A program made the position numbers and the translations under genes. This document shows positions 1 to 6,910 of a DNA stretch of 12,896 bases, piece by piece. The DNA is from JAJYIV01 sp964499955. Lineage in GTDB: Bacteria > Patescibacteriota > Patescibacteriia > UBA9934 > GWF2-40-263. How positions within the stretch are numbered: the stretch's first letter is position 1; each line of letters starts with the position of its first letter. Under the pieces are notes generated by a model, which worked only from the letters and a program-made list of their open reading frames with translations, did not search any database and had not been told where the DNA came from. The stretch lies in the NCBI GenBank assembly GCA_964499955.1, contig CAZCMI010000024.1, positions 1 through 12,896 on the forward strand, given 5' to 3'.

Positions 1-846
1 GGAATTTCGCTACCTTAGGACGATTATAGTTATCGCCGGCGTTCATCCGCGCTTCGGTCGAAGGCTTCGCCTTGCGGCTAACCCCCTTCCTTAACGTTCG
101 GACACTGGCCAGGCATCAGCCCGTATACATCACCTTACGGTTTCGCACGGACCTGTGTTTTTGATAAACAGTCGCTTAGCGTCTTTCGCTGCGGGTCTCC
201 CCCTCCCGGGGGAAACCAGGCCTTATCCCTAAGTTACGGCCATTGAATTGCCGAGTTCCTTAACGAGGGTTCTCTCGTACATCTTGGCACATTACGCGCC
301 CACCCACCTGTGTCGGATTCCGGTACGGGCTTATGACAGATTAACCCTAGCAGCTTTTCTTGGCTCCATGTTCCGCTCCCCTTGCCAGCCTTGCGGCCGG
401 CTCGCGATGACGAGATGAGTTGCGCCGGCGGATTTGCCTACCGGCCGTCGTCTCGTCCCCAACGTCATAGCCATAGGACGCGGGAAGGTTCACAAAGCGT
501 CCCTGCTTCAGTCTGCCACAAGGTGCAGGAATATTGACCTGCTGTGCATCGGCTACGCCTCTCGGCCTCGCCTTAGCTCCCGACTAACCCTGGGTCGATT
601 TGCGTTGCCCAGGAAACCTTGGGTTTACGATGGAAGGGGTTCTCACCCTTCTTTTTGCTACTTATGCCAACATTCTCCCTTCGCAACGCTCCACCAGGCC
701 TCACGACCTGACTTCAGTGCGATGCGAATGCTCCCCTACCGCTTAACGGTCTAAACCGTTAAACCCTCAACTTCGGCACGTTGTTTGAGCCCCGGTACAT
801 TTTCGGCGCGGGAAAGCTTGACCAGTGAGCTGTTACGCTATCTTTA

Positions 847-884
<38 letters not shown>

Positions 885-1272
885 AGCCTTCCGACCACCT
901 TTTACACTTAACAACGATTTAGGGGCCTTAGTTTGAGATCTGGGCTGTTCCCCTCTCGACCGATGGAGCTTAGCCCCCATGGTCTGACTGCCGGGAACAC
1001 GTATGGGTATTCGGAGTTTGGTTAGGGCTTCTACCTTGCGGCGAAGACCCCATTCAGTGCTCTACCCCCCATACGTTCTTTGCCGGCGCTAGCCCAAAAG
1101 CTATCTCGGGGAGAACCAGCTATTACCGAGTTCGATTGGAATTTCTCCGCTATCCACAGCTCATCCCCGTGTTTTGCACAGCACGTGGGTTCGGCCCTCC
1201 ACGGGTTGTTACGCCCGCTTCAGCCTGGCCATGGATAGGTCACCCGGTTTCGGGTCGTGTACGTGTCACCCT

Positions 1273-1327
1273 CTCACGTTGTACCCGACGCATCCCCCTT
1301 GCGGGCAATGCGCGAGTACAGCATGAG
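1273..1327 (-). other. 23S rRNA expansion hairpin, domain II
   Basis: Upstream of the conserved GACCCGAAACC motif, where E. coli and B. subtilis have a short loop, this gene carries a 55-nt hairpin. On the RNA strand CTCATGCTGTAC pairs with GTACAACGTGAG over 12 positions with one mismatch and one G-U, and an inner helix CGCAT/ATGCG plus CCC/GGG closes around GCAA. Inside a 23S gene it is an expansion segment or IVS-like element. Confidence 0.6.
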
Positions 1328-1751
1328 ACGACGCGCAGTTAACGCTCGCTTTCACTACGGCTTCGCCCCGTAGGGCTTAACCAAGCGACACGCAGCACAC
1401 TCGTTGGCTCATTCTTCAATAGGAACGCCGTCACCCTTGCGGGCTCCGACTCCTTGTAAGCATACGGTTTCAGATACTATTTCATTCCCCTCCCGGGGTA
1501 CTTTTCAGCGTTCCCTCGCGGTACTTGTTCACTATCGATCAGAACACGTATTTAGCCTTGCCACATAGTCGCGGCAGATTCCCACAAGATTTCACGTGTC
1601 TCGTGGTACTCAAGAACGGAAACGACGGTCGCGCGGGATGATTTCGGATACAGGGTTTTCACCTTCTTTGACGTACTGTTCCAAGTACTTCTCCTATCAA
1701 TCACGCGTCCCGTTCACTTTTGGAAGAAAGTGACATTTCCATCTTACAACG

Positions 1752-1835
1752 CCGTACGCGCAACGGCTTCCACCTTTCACCTATGATTGCAGGAAAACTT
1801 GCGTCTTCTTGTTCACATGGGTTTCACGCGCACGG
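1752..1835 (-). other. 23S rRNA expansion, domain I
   Basis: The stem CCGTGCGCG (1827-1835 on the complement) pairs with CGCGTACGG (1752-1760), with one G-U pair. In Bacillus-type 23S this position, between AAACC and GGTTGTAGG, carries a closed hairpin of about 20 nt. Here the stem encloses about 66 nt, so roughly 64 nt are added. The inserted part is A-rich on the RNA strand and I do not see one dominant internal helix. It lies directly after the conserved GAACAGCCCAAACC segment. Confidence 0.6.
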
Positions 1836-1878
1836 TTTGGGCTGTTCCCCTTTCGTTCGCCACTACTGAGGGAATGGA

Positions 1879-1934
1879 CTCGTAGAGAATGAAGCATCCG
1901 CGGAACGTGTCCGCATCTGCTTCATTTCTACGAG
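1879..1934 (-). other. 23S rRNA expansion hairpin, domain I
   Basis: Between the conserved AAAGAAA and CAGTAGYGG segments of domain I, where E. coli has about 16 nt, this gene has about 74 nt. The extra sequence folds into one long hairpin. The outer arms CTCGTAGA...GAAGCA and TGCTTC...CTACGAG pair over about 17 bp with one bulge, then after a small internal loop GCGGA pairs with TCCGC. The shape resembles an intervening sequence (IVS) of the kind RNase III removes in some bacteria, but classic IVSs sit at helices 9, 25 and 45, so this site would be unusual. It could equally be a stable expansion retained in the ribosome. The alignment was made from memory of E. coli 23S. Confidence 0.7.
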
Positions 1935-2167
1935 CAGATCTTTTTCTTTTCCTCTGGGTACTGAGATGTTTCACTTCCCCAGGTGCCCGACGTACACCTA
2001 TGTATTCAGTGCACGACAATACGGCATTCCCCGTATTAGGTTTCCCCATTCAGAGATCTCCGGATCAACGGTTGCTGCCACCTCCCCGGAGCTTATCGCA
2101 GGCTGCCACGTCTTTCATCGGCATGTTCTGTCGAGCCATCCACCGTATGCCCTTCTGCTCTACAACC

Positions 2168-2584
2168 ACTGTGAAATATGATCCGTCCGTAAAACCATTG
2201 GTTTCACGTCCGTTTCCTACTGGCACGACCGACGACGCTTACAACGCCGCAGACCGTTCCACAGTGGAGGTTTAAAAACTGTGTTGGTTCTCTTCTTTTT
2301 CAACTCGTTCTCAATTGTGAAGGGACGTTCTGGCCCTTCGGACCAGATCCCGGACCTCCATGCGTTTGGAGAAACAGGATCCGCTTCGAAGGAGGAATGG
2401 GGTGGAAAACGAACAGGACCGCGCATCAGCGCAGTCCCGGTGGCTCAAAAGCGAGCTCACGCAGGCGGCTGATGAAGAATCCCGAACGATTGTCTACCCT
2501 ATTCTTCACGCCTTCTTCTCCATCCCTTGGAAACCGATCCGAACGTTCTGGGGACAAAGAAGGTGTGAGCTTCGTCTCAAGTTG
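2168..2584 (-). other. 23S rRNA leader, no 16S or tRNA present
   Basis: This stretch of about 415 nt lies between the 23S promoter and the mature 5' end. No 16S 3' end (anti-SD CCTCC context GGATCACCTCC) and no tRNA cloverleaf is found in it, so the 23S gene is not the second gene of a classic 16S-tRNA-23S operon here. The leader is structured: TCTGGTCC/GGGCCAGA with loop GAA (2329-2347) and GGACTGCGC/GCGCGGTCC with loop TGAT (2416-2437). Both contain a pair that is G-U on the minus-strand RNA but a mismatch on the plus strand, which supports minus transcription. CGTGAAACCA/TGGTTTTACG just upstream of the mature end may take part in processing. ORFs in this stretch are not credible genes. Confidence 0.75.
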
Positions 2585-2591
2585 TGGCGGT

Positions 2592-2620
2592 ATCTTAATG
2601 GGGTCGTTCAACCTTGTCAA
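2592..2620 (-). promoter_or_regulatory. Sigma70 promoter of the 23S rRNA gene
   Basis: On the minus strand a perfect -35 TTGACA (2615-2620) is followed after 17 nt by -10 TAAGAT (2592-2597). Transcription would start near 2584 and run left into the 23S leader. This near-consensus promoter lies between rlmH and the 23S gene, which supports independent transcription of 23S rRNA. Confidence 0.85.
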
Positions 2621-2693
2621 GGGTTGCTATCCCCCGTTCATCCACAGGCTGGAATTTGGCTACGTTGCGAACAGGTTGTACCGTGGGAGCCGT

Positions 2694-3167
2694 ATGTATC
2701 GATTCCGCCTGCTTGCCATCGGCTCGCCCAAACCCGGCCCGTTTGCTTCCGTGACCCAGGACTACGCGCGGCGCATGTCGCCCTATGCCCGTGTGGAAGA
2801 AACGGCGCTCAAGGAAGAGAAATTCCGATCCGCCAACGAACGGGGGCAGGTATGGAAGCACGAAGCGGAAGCGCTGAAACGCGCGTCGGAAGACGGTGCG
2901 TTCCGCATCTTGCTCAACGAGCGGGGCAAAACGTACGCGTCGGAAGCCTTCGCCCAACAGGTGGACCGCTGGGCCGAGGGCGGCGCGCGGACGGTGGAGT
3001 TCTGGCTGGGCGGCCCGCTGGGCACGGATCCGACGTTAGAAAAGGAAGCGGACGCCGTCCTCTCGCTTTCGCCCATGACGTTCCCACATGAACTGGCACG
3101 CGTGATGTTGCACGAACAGCTGTACCGCGCCATGACGATCTTGCGTGGGAAGACGTACCATTATTGA
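2694..3167 (+). CDS. rlmH: RlmH, 23S rRNA (pseudouridine-1915-N3)-methyltransferase
   Basis: RlmH is a SPOUT-class (trefoil-knot) enzyme that uses SAM to methylate N3 of pseudouridine 1915 in helix 69 of 23S rRNA, acting on assembled 70S ribosomes. The 157-aa product matches the usual length of about 155-160. Seen directly: N-terminal strand FRLLAIGSP (4-12), the knot motif FWLGGPLG (103-110), the conserved SLSPMTFPHELARVMLHEQL run (124-143) and the typical C-terminal YHY. The ATG at 2694 is chosen because family homology starts there and GGGAG lies 4 nt upstream; the frame stays open to 2397, but that extension overlaps the 23S promoter and leader and is not conserved-looking. The gene is divergent from 23S rRNA, whose target base maps to position 28. 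A hairpin terminator follows at once. No convincing own promoter is visible. Confidence 0.95.
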   Translation: MYRFRLLAIGSPKPGPFASVTQDYARRMSPYARVEETALKEEKFRSANERGQVWKHEAEALKRASEDGAFRILLNERGKTYASEAFAQQVDRWAEGGARTVEFWLGGPLGTDPTLEKEADAVLSLSPMTFPHELARVMLHEQLYRAMTILRGKTYHY

Positions 3168-3172
3168 AACGC

Positions 3173-3202
3173 AAACGCGCCCCGCGGGGCGCGTTTAATT
3201 TT
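3173..3202. terminator. Bidirectional terminator between rlmH and hydrolase gene
   Basis: An 11-bp inverted repeat AAACGCGCCCC / GGGGCGCGTTT (3173-3183 and 3186-3196) is followed on the plus strand by AATTTT. It begins about 6 nt after the rlmH stop. The TAA stop of the convergent hydrolase gene (3195-3197) lies inside the right arm, so the element serves rlmH and may also act on the hydrolase transcript. Confidence 0.85.
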
Positions 3203-3788
3203 CGAAATCATCTTTCAAGCTCATTCCCGGGGCGTACTCGTGCGGGCGGGCGGCGATGTCTTCGATGGTCTGCAGCAGCACGGGATAGCGTTCGTCCATG
3301 TAGTGGCCGTCGCCGTCGGTTTCCACGAGGCGGGCGCGCAGGACGTCGGCCCATTTGCGGCCATGGTCGATGGGCACCAGCGTGTCGTCCTTGGAATGCA
3401 CGACGACGAATTCGCGCGCTTTCCACATCAACACGTCGGCGTCGAAGTCGGCGATGAACAGGTGCCGCAGCGCCGGGTTGCCCACGTGCCAGGGGGAGGC
3501 CACCAGAATGGCGGCGCGCGGCGGACCGGACATTTCGGCTCCTTCCAAGTACTGCAAGGCCATCAGTCCGCCCAACGAGTGGCCGAGCACGATGTCCTCC
3601 GCGTGCAGGCGTCCGACTTGGCGGCGCAGGTCTTCAATCACGTCGGGCAGGCGGATTTCTTCGCCGGATTTCAACGGCAGTTCCGGCGTGAGGACCTCAA
3701 AGCCCCGCTGCCGCAATTCCCCGGCCAGCCAAGGATGGAAATTCTGCCGGGGCGAGGCGTTGAAGCCGTGCAGGAGGATGACGCGCAT
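3195..3788 (-). CDS. Small alpha/beta hydrolase (RBBP9/YdeN-like serine hydrolase)
   Basis: A cytoplasmic serine hydrolase of 197 aa in the RBBP9/YdeN type of short alpha/beta-hydrolase folds; the substrate cannot be told from sequence. Seen: LLHGF (5-9) supplying the oxyanion region, nucleophile elbow GHSLGG with Ser71, the acid in HSKDD (131-135, probably Asp135), and catalytic His162 in GDGHY. The start at 3788 is chosen because MRVILLHGF is the natural N-terminus of this family; the frame runs open to 4076, but that extension would cross tRNA-Leu. A weak promoter TTTTCA-17-TATCGT on the minus strand (3797-3825) would place the start of the message only about 2 nt before the ATG, so the mRNA may be leaderless; no SD is present. 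Confidence 0.9.
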   Translation of the reverse strand: MRVILLHGFNASPRQNFHPWLAGELRQRGFEVLTPELPLKSGEEIRLPDVIEDLRRQVGRLHAEDIVLGHSLGGLMALQYLEGAEMSGPPRAAILVASPWHVGNPALRHLFIADFDADVLMWKAREFVVVHSKDDTLVPIDHGRKWADVLRARLVETDGDGHYMDERYPVLLQTIEDIAARPHEYAPGMSLKDDFEN

Positions 3789-3796
3789 ACGCCGGT

Positions 3797-3825
3797 ACGA
3801 TACGCGACGGGTGCCGCGTTGAAAA
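3797..3825 (-). promoter_or_regulatory. Possible promoter for the hydrolase gene (leaderless message)
   Basis: On the minus strand TTTTCA (3820-3825) and TATCGT (3797-3802) are 17 nt apart. The predicted start site is within a few nt of the ATG at 3788. Its -35 overlaps that of the tRNA-Leu promoter on the other strand, so the two would be back to back and compete. Both hexamers deviate from consensus. Confidence 0.4.
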
Positions 3826-3847
3826 GGCCCGCTGCATGGGCTATTGT
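3819..3847 (+). promoter_or_regulatory. Promoter of tRNA-Leu(UAG)
   Basis: TTGAAA (3819-3824), a 17-nt spacer and TATTGT (3842-3847). The predicted start near 3854 lies about 26 nt before the mature tRNA 5' end. With no terminator visible after the tRNA, it may also drive the SRPBCC-VOC genes. Confidence 0.75.
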
Positions 3848-3879
3848 CGGAGGTGCGCCGTGCGCCGCGGACAGATGGA

Positions 3880-3964
3880 GGGCGGGTGGCGAAACTGGTA
3901 TACGCGCCAGCCTTAGGAGCTGGTGGGGAAACCCATGAGAGTTCGAGTCTCTCCCCGCCCACCA
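3880..3964 (+). tRNA. tRNA-Leu (anticodon UAG)
   Basis: A class II tRNA of 85 nt with encoded CCA. Acceptor GGGCGGG pairs with CCCGCCC, anticodon stem CCAGC/GCTGG holds loop CTTAGGA with anticodon TAG (3914-3916), the long variable arm is TGGG-GAAA-CCCA, and the T arm is GAGAG-TTCGAGT-CTCTC. It reads CUN leucine codons, chiefly CUA. The first downstream CDS begins 50 nt later with no hairpin terminator between. Confidence 0.97.
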
Positions 3965-4014
3965 CGTGTCCGTGCAACAAACGCCCCGTCTGTTTCTTCA
4001 CCCCACCACGCCCT

Positions 4015-4461
4015 ATGCATACGCTTCGGTTCGCCATCCACGTCAACGCGCCGCGCAAACAGGTTTGGCACGCCATGCTGGACGACGCGACGTATCGCGA
4101 ATGGACGTCCGCGTTCTCGCCCGGCTCGTATTACAAGGGAAGCTGGGAGCAAGGGAGTTCCATCGAATTTTTGGGACCGGACCCCGAAGGAAAAACGGCG
4201 GAAGGCGGGATGTTCGCCGAAATCGCGGAGAACCGGCCGTACGAATTCCTTTCCACGCGGCATTTGGGAGTCATCGAAAACGGGGTGAAAAAACCGTGGG
4301 GCGCGGACAAACCCGTCTACGAAAATTACACCTTCGCGGACAAGGACGGCGGCACGGACGTGACGGTCGAACTGACGGGCATTCCGGACGAATACATGGC
4401 GATGTACGACGACACCTGGCCCAAGGCGCTGGCGAAGCTGAAGGAAATCGCGGAGCGGTAA
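4015..4461 (+). CDS. SRPBCC (AHSA1-like START superfamily) protein
   Basis: A 148-aa single-domain protein of the SRPBCC helix-grip fold, of the bacterial AHSA1-like kind, thought to bind hydrophobic ligands in the cytoplasm; no ligand is known for this one. Seen: N-terminal INVNAP-like strand FAIHVNAPRKQVWHAMLD (6-23) followed by YREWTSAFSPGS (27-38), the GSS..FLGPD strand (48-56), and the C-terminal helix WPKALAKLKEIAE (135-147). These are typical of the family. The ATG at 4015 matches the family N-terminus; the reading frame extends upstream only through tRNA-Leu. The leader is pyrimidine-rich (CACGCCCT) with no SD. The VOC gene follows after 20 nt, and SRPBCC/VOC pairs of this kind are common neighbours in bacteria. 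Confidence 0.88.
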   Translation: MHTLRFAIHVNAPRKQVWHAMLDDATYREWTSAFSPGSYYKGSWEQGSSIEFLGPDPEGKTAEGGMFAEIAENRPYEFLSTRHLGVIENGVKKPWGADKPVYENYTFADKDGGTDVTVELTGIPDEYMAMYDDTWPKALAKLKEIAER

Positions 4462-4481
4462 CTCATCAACGTCCTCCCCTT

Positions 4482-4919
4482 ATGGCGACCGTCAGCACCT
4501 ATCTCAACTTTCCCGGCAACACAGAAGAAGCGTTCACTTTTTACAAGTCGGTTTTCGGCGGCGAGTTCGAGGGCGGTATCAACCGCATCGGAGACATGCC
4601 GCCGCAGGAAGGCCAGCCGCCGGCAAGCGAGGCGGACAAGAATCTCGTCATGCACGTCTCGCTGCCGATCCTGGGCGGCCACCGGCTGATGGGCGCGGAC
4701 GCGACGGAATCGATGGGTTTCCAGGCGCGGTTTGGCAACAACGTCTACATCAACCTGCAGCCGGACACCCGCGCGGAAACCGACCGCCTGTTCAACGCGC
4801 TCGCGGAAGGCGGCAAGGTGGAAATGCCCATGCAGGATATGTTCTGGGGCGATTACTTCGGTGCGCTCGTCGACAAATTCGGCGTGCAGTGGATGTTCGC
4901 ATGCGCGAGCAAGGAGTAA
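4482..4919 (+). CDS. VOC superfamily protein, PhnB-like
   Basis: A 145-aa protein of the vicinal-oxygen-chelate/glyoxalase fold, PhnB-like (the family also labelled 3-demethylubiquinone-9 3-methyltransferase, a misleading name). Seen: STYLNFPGNTEEAFTFYKSV (5-24), resembling the PhnB opening YLxFxGNxxEAxxFY; the central LGGHRLMGAD strand (64-73); and the closing FWGDYFGALVDKFGVQWMF. The actual substrate is unknown, and PhnB of E. coli is not essential for phosphonate use. The ATG at 4482 follows CCTCCCCTT, with no SD. A longer frame reaches back to 3966 but reads antiframe through the SRPBCC gene and is rejected. Confidence 0.9.
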   Translation: MATVSTYLNFPGNTEEAFTFYKSVFGGEFEGGINRIGDMPPQEGQPPASEADKNLVMHVSLPILGGHRLMGADATESMGFQARFGNNVYINLQPDTRAETDRLFNALAEGGKVEMPMQDMFWGDYFGALVDKFGVQWMFACASKE

Positions 4920-4927
4920 GAACCCGT

Positions 4928-5785
4928 GTGAGACAGAACGACCTGGCGTACGACGTCGGCATGCACAAAGGCGAAGACACGGACTTCTATTTGAAAAAGG
5001 GATTCCGCGTCGTCGGGTTCGAGGCCGACCCCGACTTGGCCGAACATTGCCGGTGGCGGTTCGCCGACGCGCTGCGCGACGGTCGCTTGGTGATCGTTGA
5101 GGGGGCGATCGTCGATTCGACGGACGTGGGTGGTGCGCGAACGGTCCGGTTCTTCAAAAATCCCGGCAGGTCGATCTGGGGGACGGCCGCGCCGGACTGG
5201 GCGGCGCGCAACGAGCGCATGGGAAAACCGAGCGAAACGATCGACATCGCGGCGGTGGATTTCGCCGCGTGCCTGTCCCGATACGGCGTTCCCTATTATC
5301 TGAAGATCGACATCGAAGGGATGGATACCGCGTGCCTGCGCGCCTTACGCACCTGCACGGACCGCCCCGCCTACGTGTCCGTCGAAACGGAAAAGGTGTC
5401 CTTCGAACGGCTTGCCGCCGATTTCGACCTGCTCGCATCGCTGGGGTACACGGCGTTCAAGGTCGTGGACCAAAGGCACGTGCCGCGCCAGCGCGAGCCG
5501 CAACCGGCGCGGGAAGGCCGGTACGCCGACCAACGCTTTCCATGGGGGTCAAGCGGATTGTTCGGCAAAGACCTGCCTGGGCGGTGGCGAACGCACGCCG
5601 CAACATTGCGCCAGTACGAACGCATCTTTACGCGCTACCGCCTGTTCGGGGACGACGGCGCATTGTGGCGGTATCCGTTCGGCCGGCTTCTGCGCCGTCC
5701 CTTGTGCCTGTTCATGGGCGGCGCGTTCCCGGGTTGGCACGACGTGCACGCGCGCCACGCGTCGGTTGACGAGGCGCCCCGCTAA
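4928..5785 (+). CDS. FkbM-family SAM-dependent methyltransferase
   Basis: A 285-aa class I methyltransferase of FkbM type, likely an O-methyltransferase acting on a sugar or another hydroxylated molecule. Seen: SAM motif I YDVGMHKGEDTDFYLKKGF (8-26), acidic strand VVGFEADP (28-35), and the FkbM signature YLKIDIEGMD (124-133), then VSVETEK (150-156). The second half (about 185-285) is basic and aromatic and not typical of the core. Start: GTG at 4928 is preferred, with AGGAG 9 nt upstream inside the end of the VOC gene. The in-frame ATG at 4889 would overlap that gene by 31 nt and add 13 residues before the fold. It sits between two VOC genes, which suggests insertion into an older SRPBCC-VOC group. 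Confidence 0.85.
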   Translation: MRQNDLAYDVGMHKGEDTDFYLKKGFRVVGFEADPDLAEHCRWRFADALRDGRLVIVEGAIVDSTDVGGARTVRFFKNPGRSIWGTAAPDWAARNERMGKPSETIDIAAVDFAACLSRYGVPYYLKIDIEGMDTACLRALRTCTDRPAYVSVETEKVSFERLAADFDLLASLGYTAFKVVDQRHVPRQREPQPAREGRYADQRFPWGSSGLFGKDLPGRWRTHAATLRQYERIFTRYRLFGDDGALWRYPFGRLLRRPLCLFMGGAFPGWHDVHARHASVDEAPR

Positions 5786-5800
5786 AAACACCACCTCTCT

Positions 5801-6733
5801 ATGCAAAAAATAGCCCCGTGCCTCTGGTTCGACAACAATTGCGAGGAAGCCGTGAACTTTTATACGGGCCTTTTCCCAAACGCCAAGATCACGAGCGTCC
5901 AGCGCTATCCGGATGGCGTCACGGAAGGGCCAATGAAAGGCATGGGCGGGAAAATCCTGACGGCCATTTTCGACCTCGACGGCTCCACGTTCCAGGCGTT
6001 CGACGGCGGGCCGCTCTTCAAGCCGAATCCCTCCATTTCGTTTTTCGTGAACTTCGACCCGTCGCGCGACCCGCGCGCCGAGGAGCGATTGAAAGAAATG
6101 TGGGCGAAGCTCTCCGAGGGCGGAACGGCGTTGATGCCGCTTCAGGAATACCCGTTCTCCAAAAAGTACGGCTGGGTCCAGGACCGCTTCGGTATTTCGT
6201 GGCAGCTTATCTTGACTGATCCGGCGGGCGAGCCGCGGCCGAGCATCATTCCGTCCCTGCTGTTCGTCACCGAAACGTGCGACAAAGCGGAAGAGGCGAT
6301 GAACTTCTACCTGTCGGTGTTCAAAAACGCGCGGCCGGGAACGCTGGCCCGCTATCCCGCGGGAGCGGAGCCGAACAAAGAAGGTGCGATCATGTTCGCG
6401 GACTTTATGCTGGAAAACCAGTGGTTCGCCGCCATGGACGCCAGCGCGAGCCAGCACGCCTTCTCCTTCAATGAAGGCGTGTCGCTCACCGTGGAGTGCG
6501 CCGACCAGGCCGAGGTGGATTATTACTGGGAGAAGCTCACGGCGGGCGGCAGCGAAAGCGAATGCGGCTGGCTCAAGGACGCGTACGGCGTTTCCTGGCA
6601 GATCGTCCCGAAGCAGCTCGGCGCATTCATGAGCGACCCGGACCTGGAAAAAGTCGCCCGCGTAACCGCCGCGTTCATGCAGATGAAGAAATTCGACATC
6701 GCCAAGCTGCAGGCGGCGTACGAGGGAACGTAG
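5801..6733 (+). CDS. Tandem VOC protein (two PhnB-like domains)
   Basis: A 310-aa protein with two copies of the PhnB/3-dmu-9_3-mt type VOC domain. Copy 1 (about 3-145) opens with APCLWFDNNCEEAVNFYTGL and closes with KYGWVQDRFGISWQLI. Copy 2 (about 155-270) opens with PSLLFVTETCDKAEEAMNFY and closes with GWLKDAYGVSWQIVP. The C-terminal 40 residues are helical (DPDLEKVARVTAAFMQMKKF). Two-domain members of this family are common and have no fixed function. The start ATG follows ACCACCTCTCT, 15 nt after the FkbM stop and without SD, so it is probably read from the same transcript. Confidence 0.92.
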   Translation: MQKIAPCLWFDNNCEEAVNFYTGLFPNAKITSVQRYPDGVTEGPMKGMGGKILTAIFDLDGSTFQAFDGGPLFKPNPSISFFVNFDPSRDPRAEERLKEMWAKLSEGGTALMPLQEYPFSKKYGWVQDRFGISWQLILTDPAGEPRPSIIPSLLFVTETCDKAEEAMNFYLSVFKNARPGTLARYPAGAEPNKEGAIMFADFMLENQWFAAMDASASQHAFSFNEGVSLTVECADQAEVDYYWEKLTAGGSESECGWLKDAYGVSWQIVPKQLGAFMSDPDLEKVARVTAAFMQMKKFDIAKLQAAYEGT

Positions 6734-6773
6734 GCGGAAACGCGCATTTTCAATAGATCCGGCAACCGTAACG

Positions 6774-6782
6774 TTATCCACA
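6774..6782 (+). promoter_or_regulatory. Perfect DnaA-box 9-mer
   Basis: TTATCCACA matches the bacterial DnaA-box consensus exactly. It ends 10 nt before the -35 of the following promoter. It is a single box: I see no cluster or AT-rich unwinding element, so this is not an origin. It may be a regulatory DnaA site or chance (about 0.1 expected in a window of this size on both strands). Confidence 0.45.
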
Positions 6783-6792
6783 GTTTTTCCCC

Positions 6793-6821
6793 TTGACGAA
6801 ACCCGTCATCCATGGTGTAAT
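6793..6821 (+). promoter_or_regulatory. Promoter upstream of the lamin-tail protein gene
   Basis: TTGACG (6793-6798), a 17-nt spacer and TGTAAT (6816-6821). The predicted start is near 6828, a few nt before a strong terminator-like hairpin and about 83 nt before the ATG at 6911. Confidence 0.7.
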
Positions 6822-6833
6822 GCCACCGTTAAC

Positions 6834-6872
6834 AAGACCCTCCCCCACTAGCGCTGGCGGGAGGGTCTTTTT
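6834..6872 (+). terminator. Intrinsic terminator or 5' attenuator hairpin
   Basis: AAGACCCTCCC (6834-6844) pairs with GGGAGGGTCTT (6859-6869) around a 14-nt loop and is followed by a T run (TCTTTTT, to 6872). It is 100 nt past the tandem VOC stop, so it could end that transcript. Yet a good promoter lies just in front of it, so a message from there would start with this hairpin. That would make it an attenuator or a stabilising 5' hairpin of the lamin-tail gene. Confidence 0.8.
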
Positions 6873-6910
6873 GTTCCGGAACGTATCAATCGCGCCCAAC
6901 ATCCACGTAC

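Noticed and set aside
2397..2693. N-terminal extension of RlmH
   Set aside because: It would cover the 23S promoter; family homology starts at the ATG at 2694, which has GGGAG upstream.
2360..3091. A 243-codon plus-strand frame overlapping rlmH
   Set aside because: It overlaps rlmH in another frame, is Arg/Gly/Pro-rich as expected of a GC-rich shadow, and begins in the 23S leader.
5549..6781. A 410-codon minus-strand frame
   Set aside because: It is antisense to the FkbM and tandem VOC genes, both of which show clear family motifs.
6774..6872. Replication origin
   Set aside because: Only one DnaA box is present, with no box cluster, no AT-rich unwinding region, and no dnaA or dnaN nearby.
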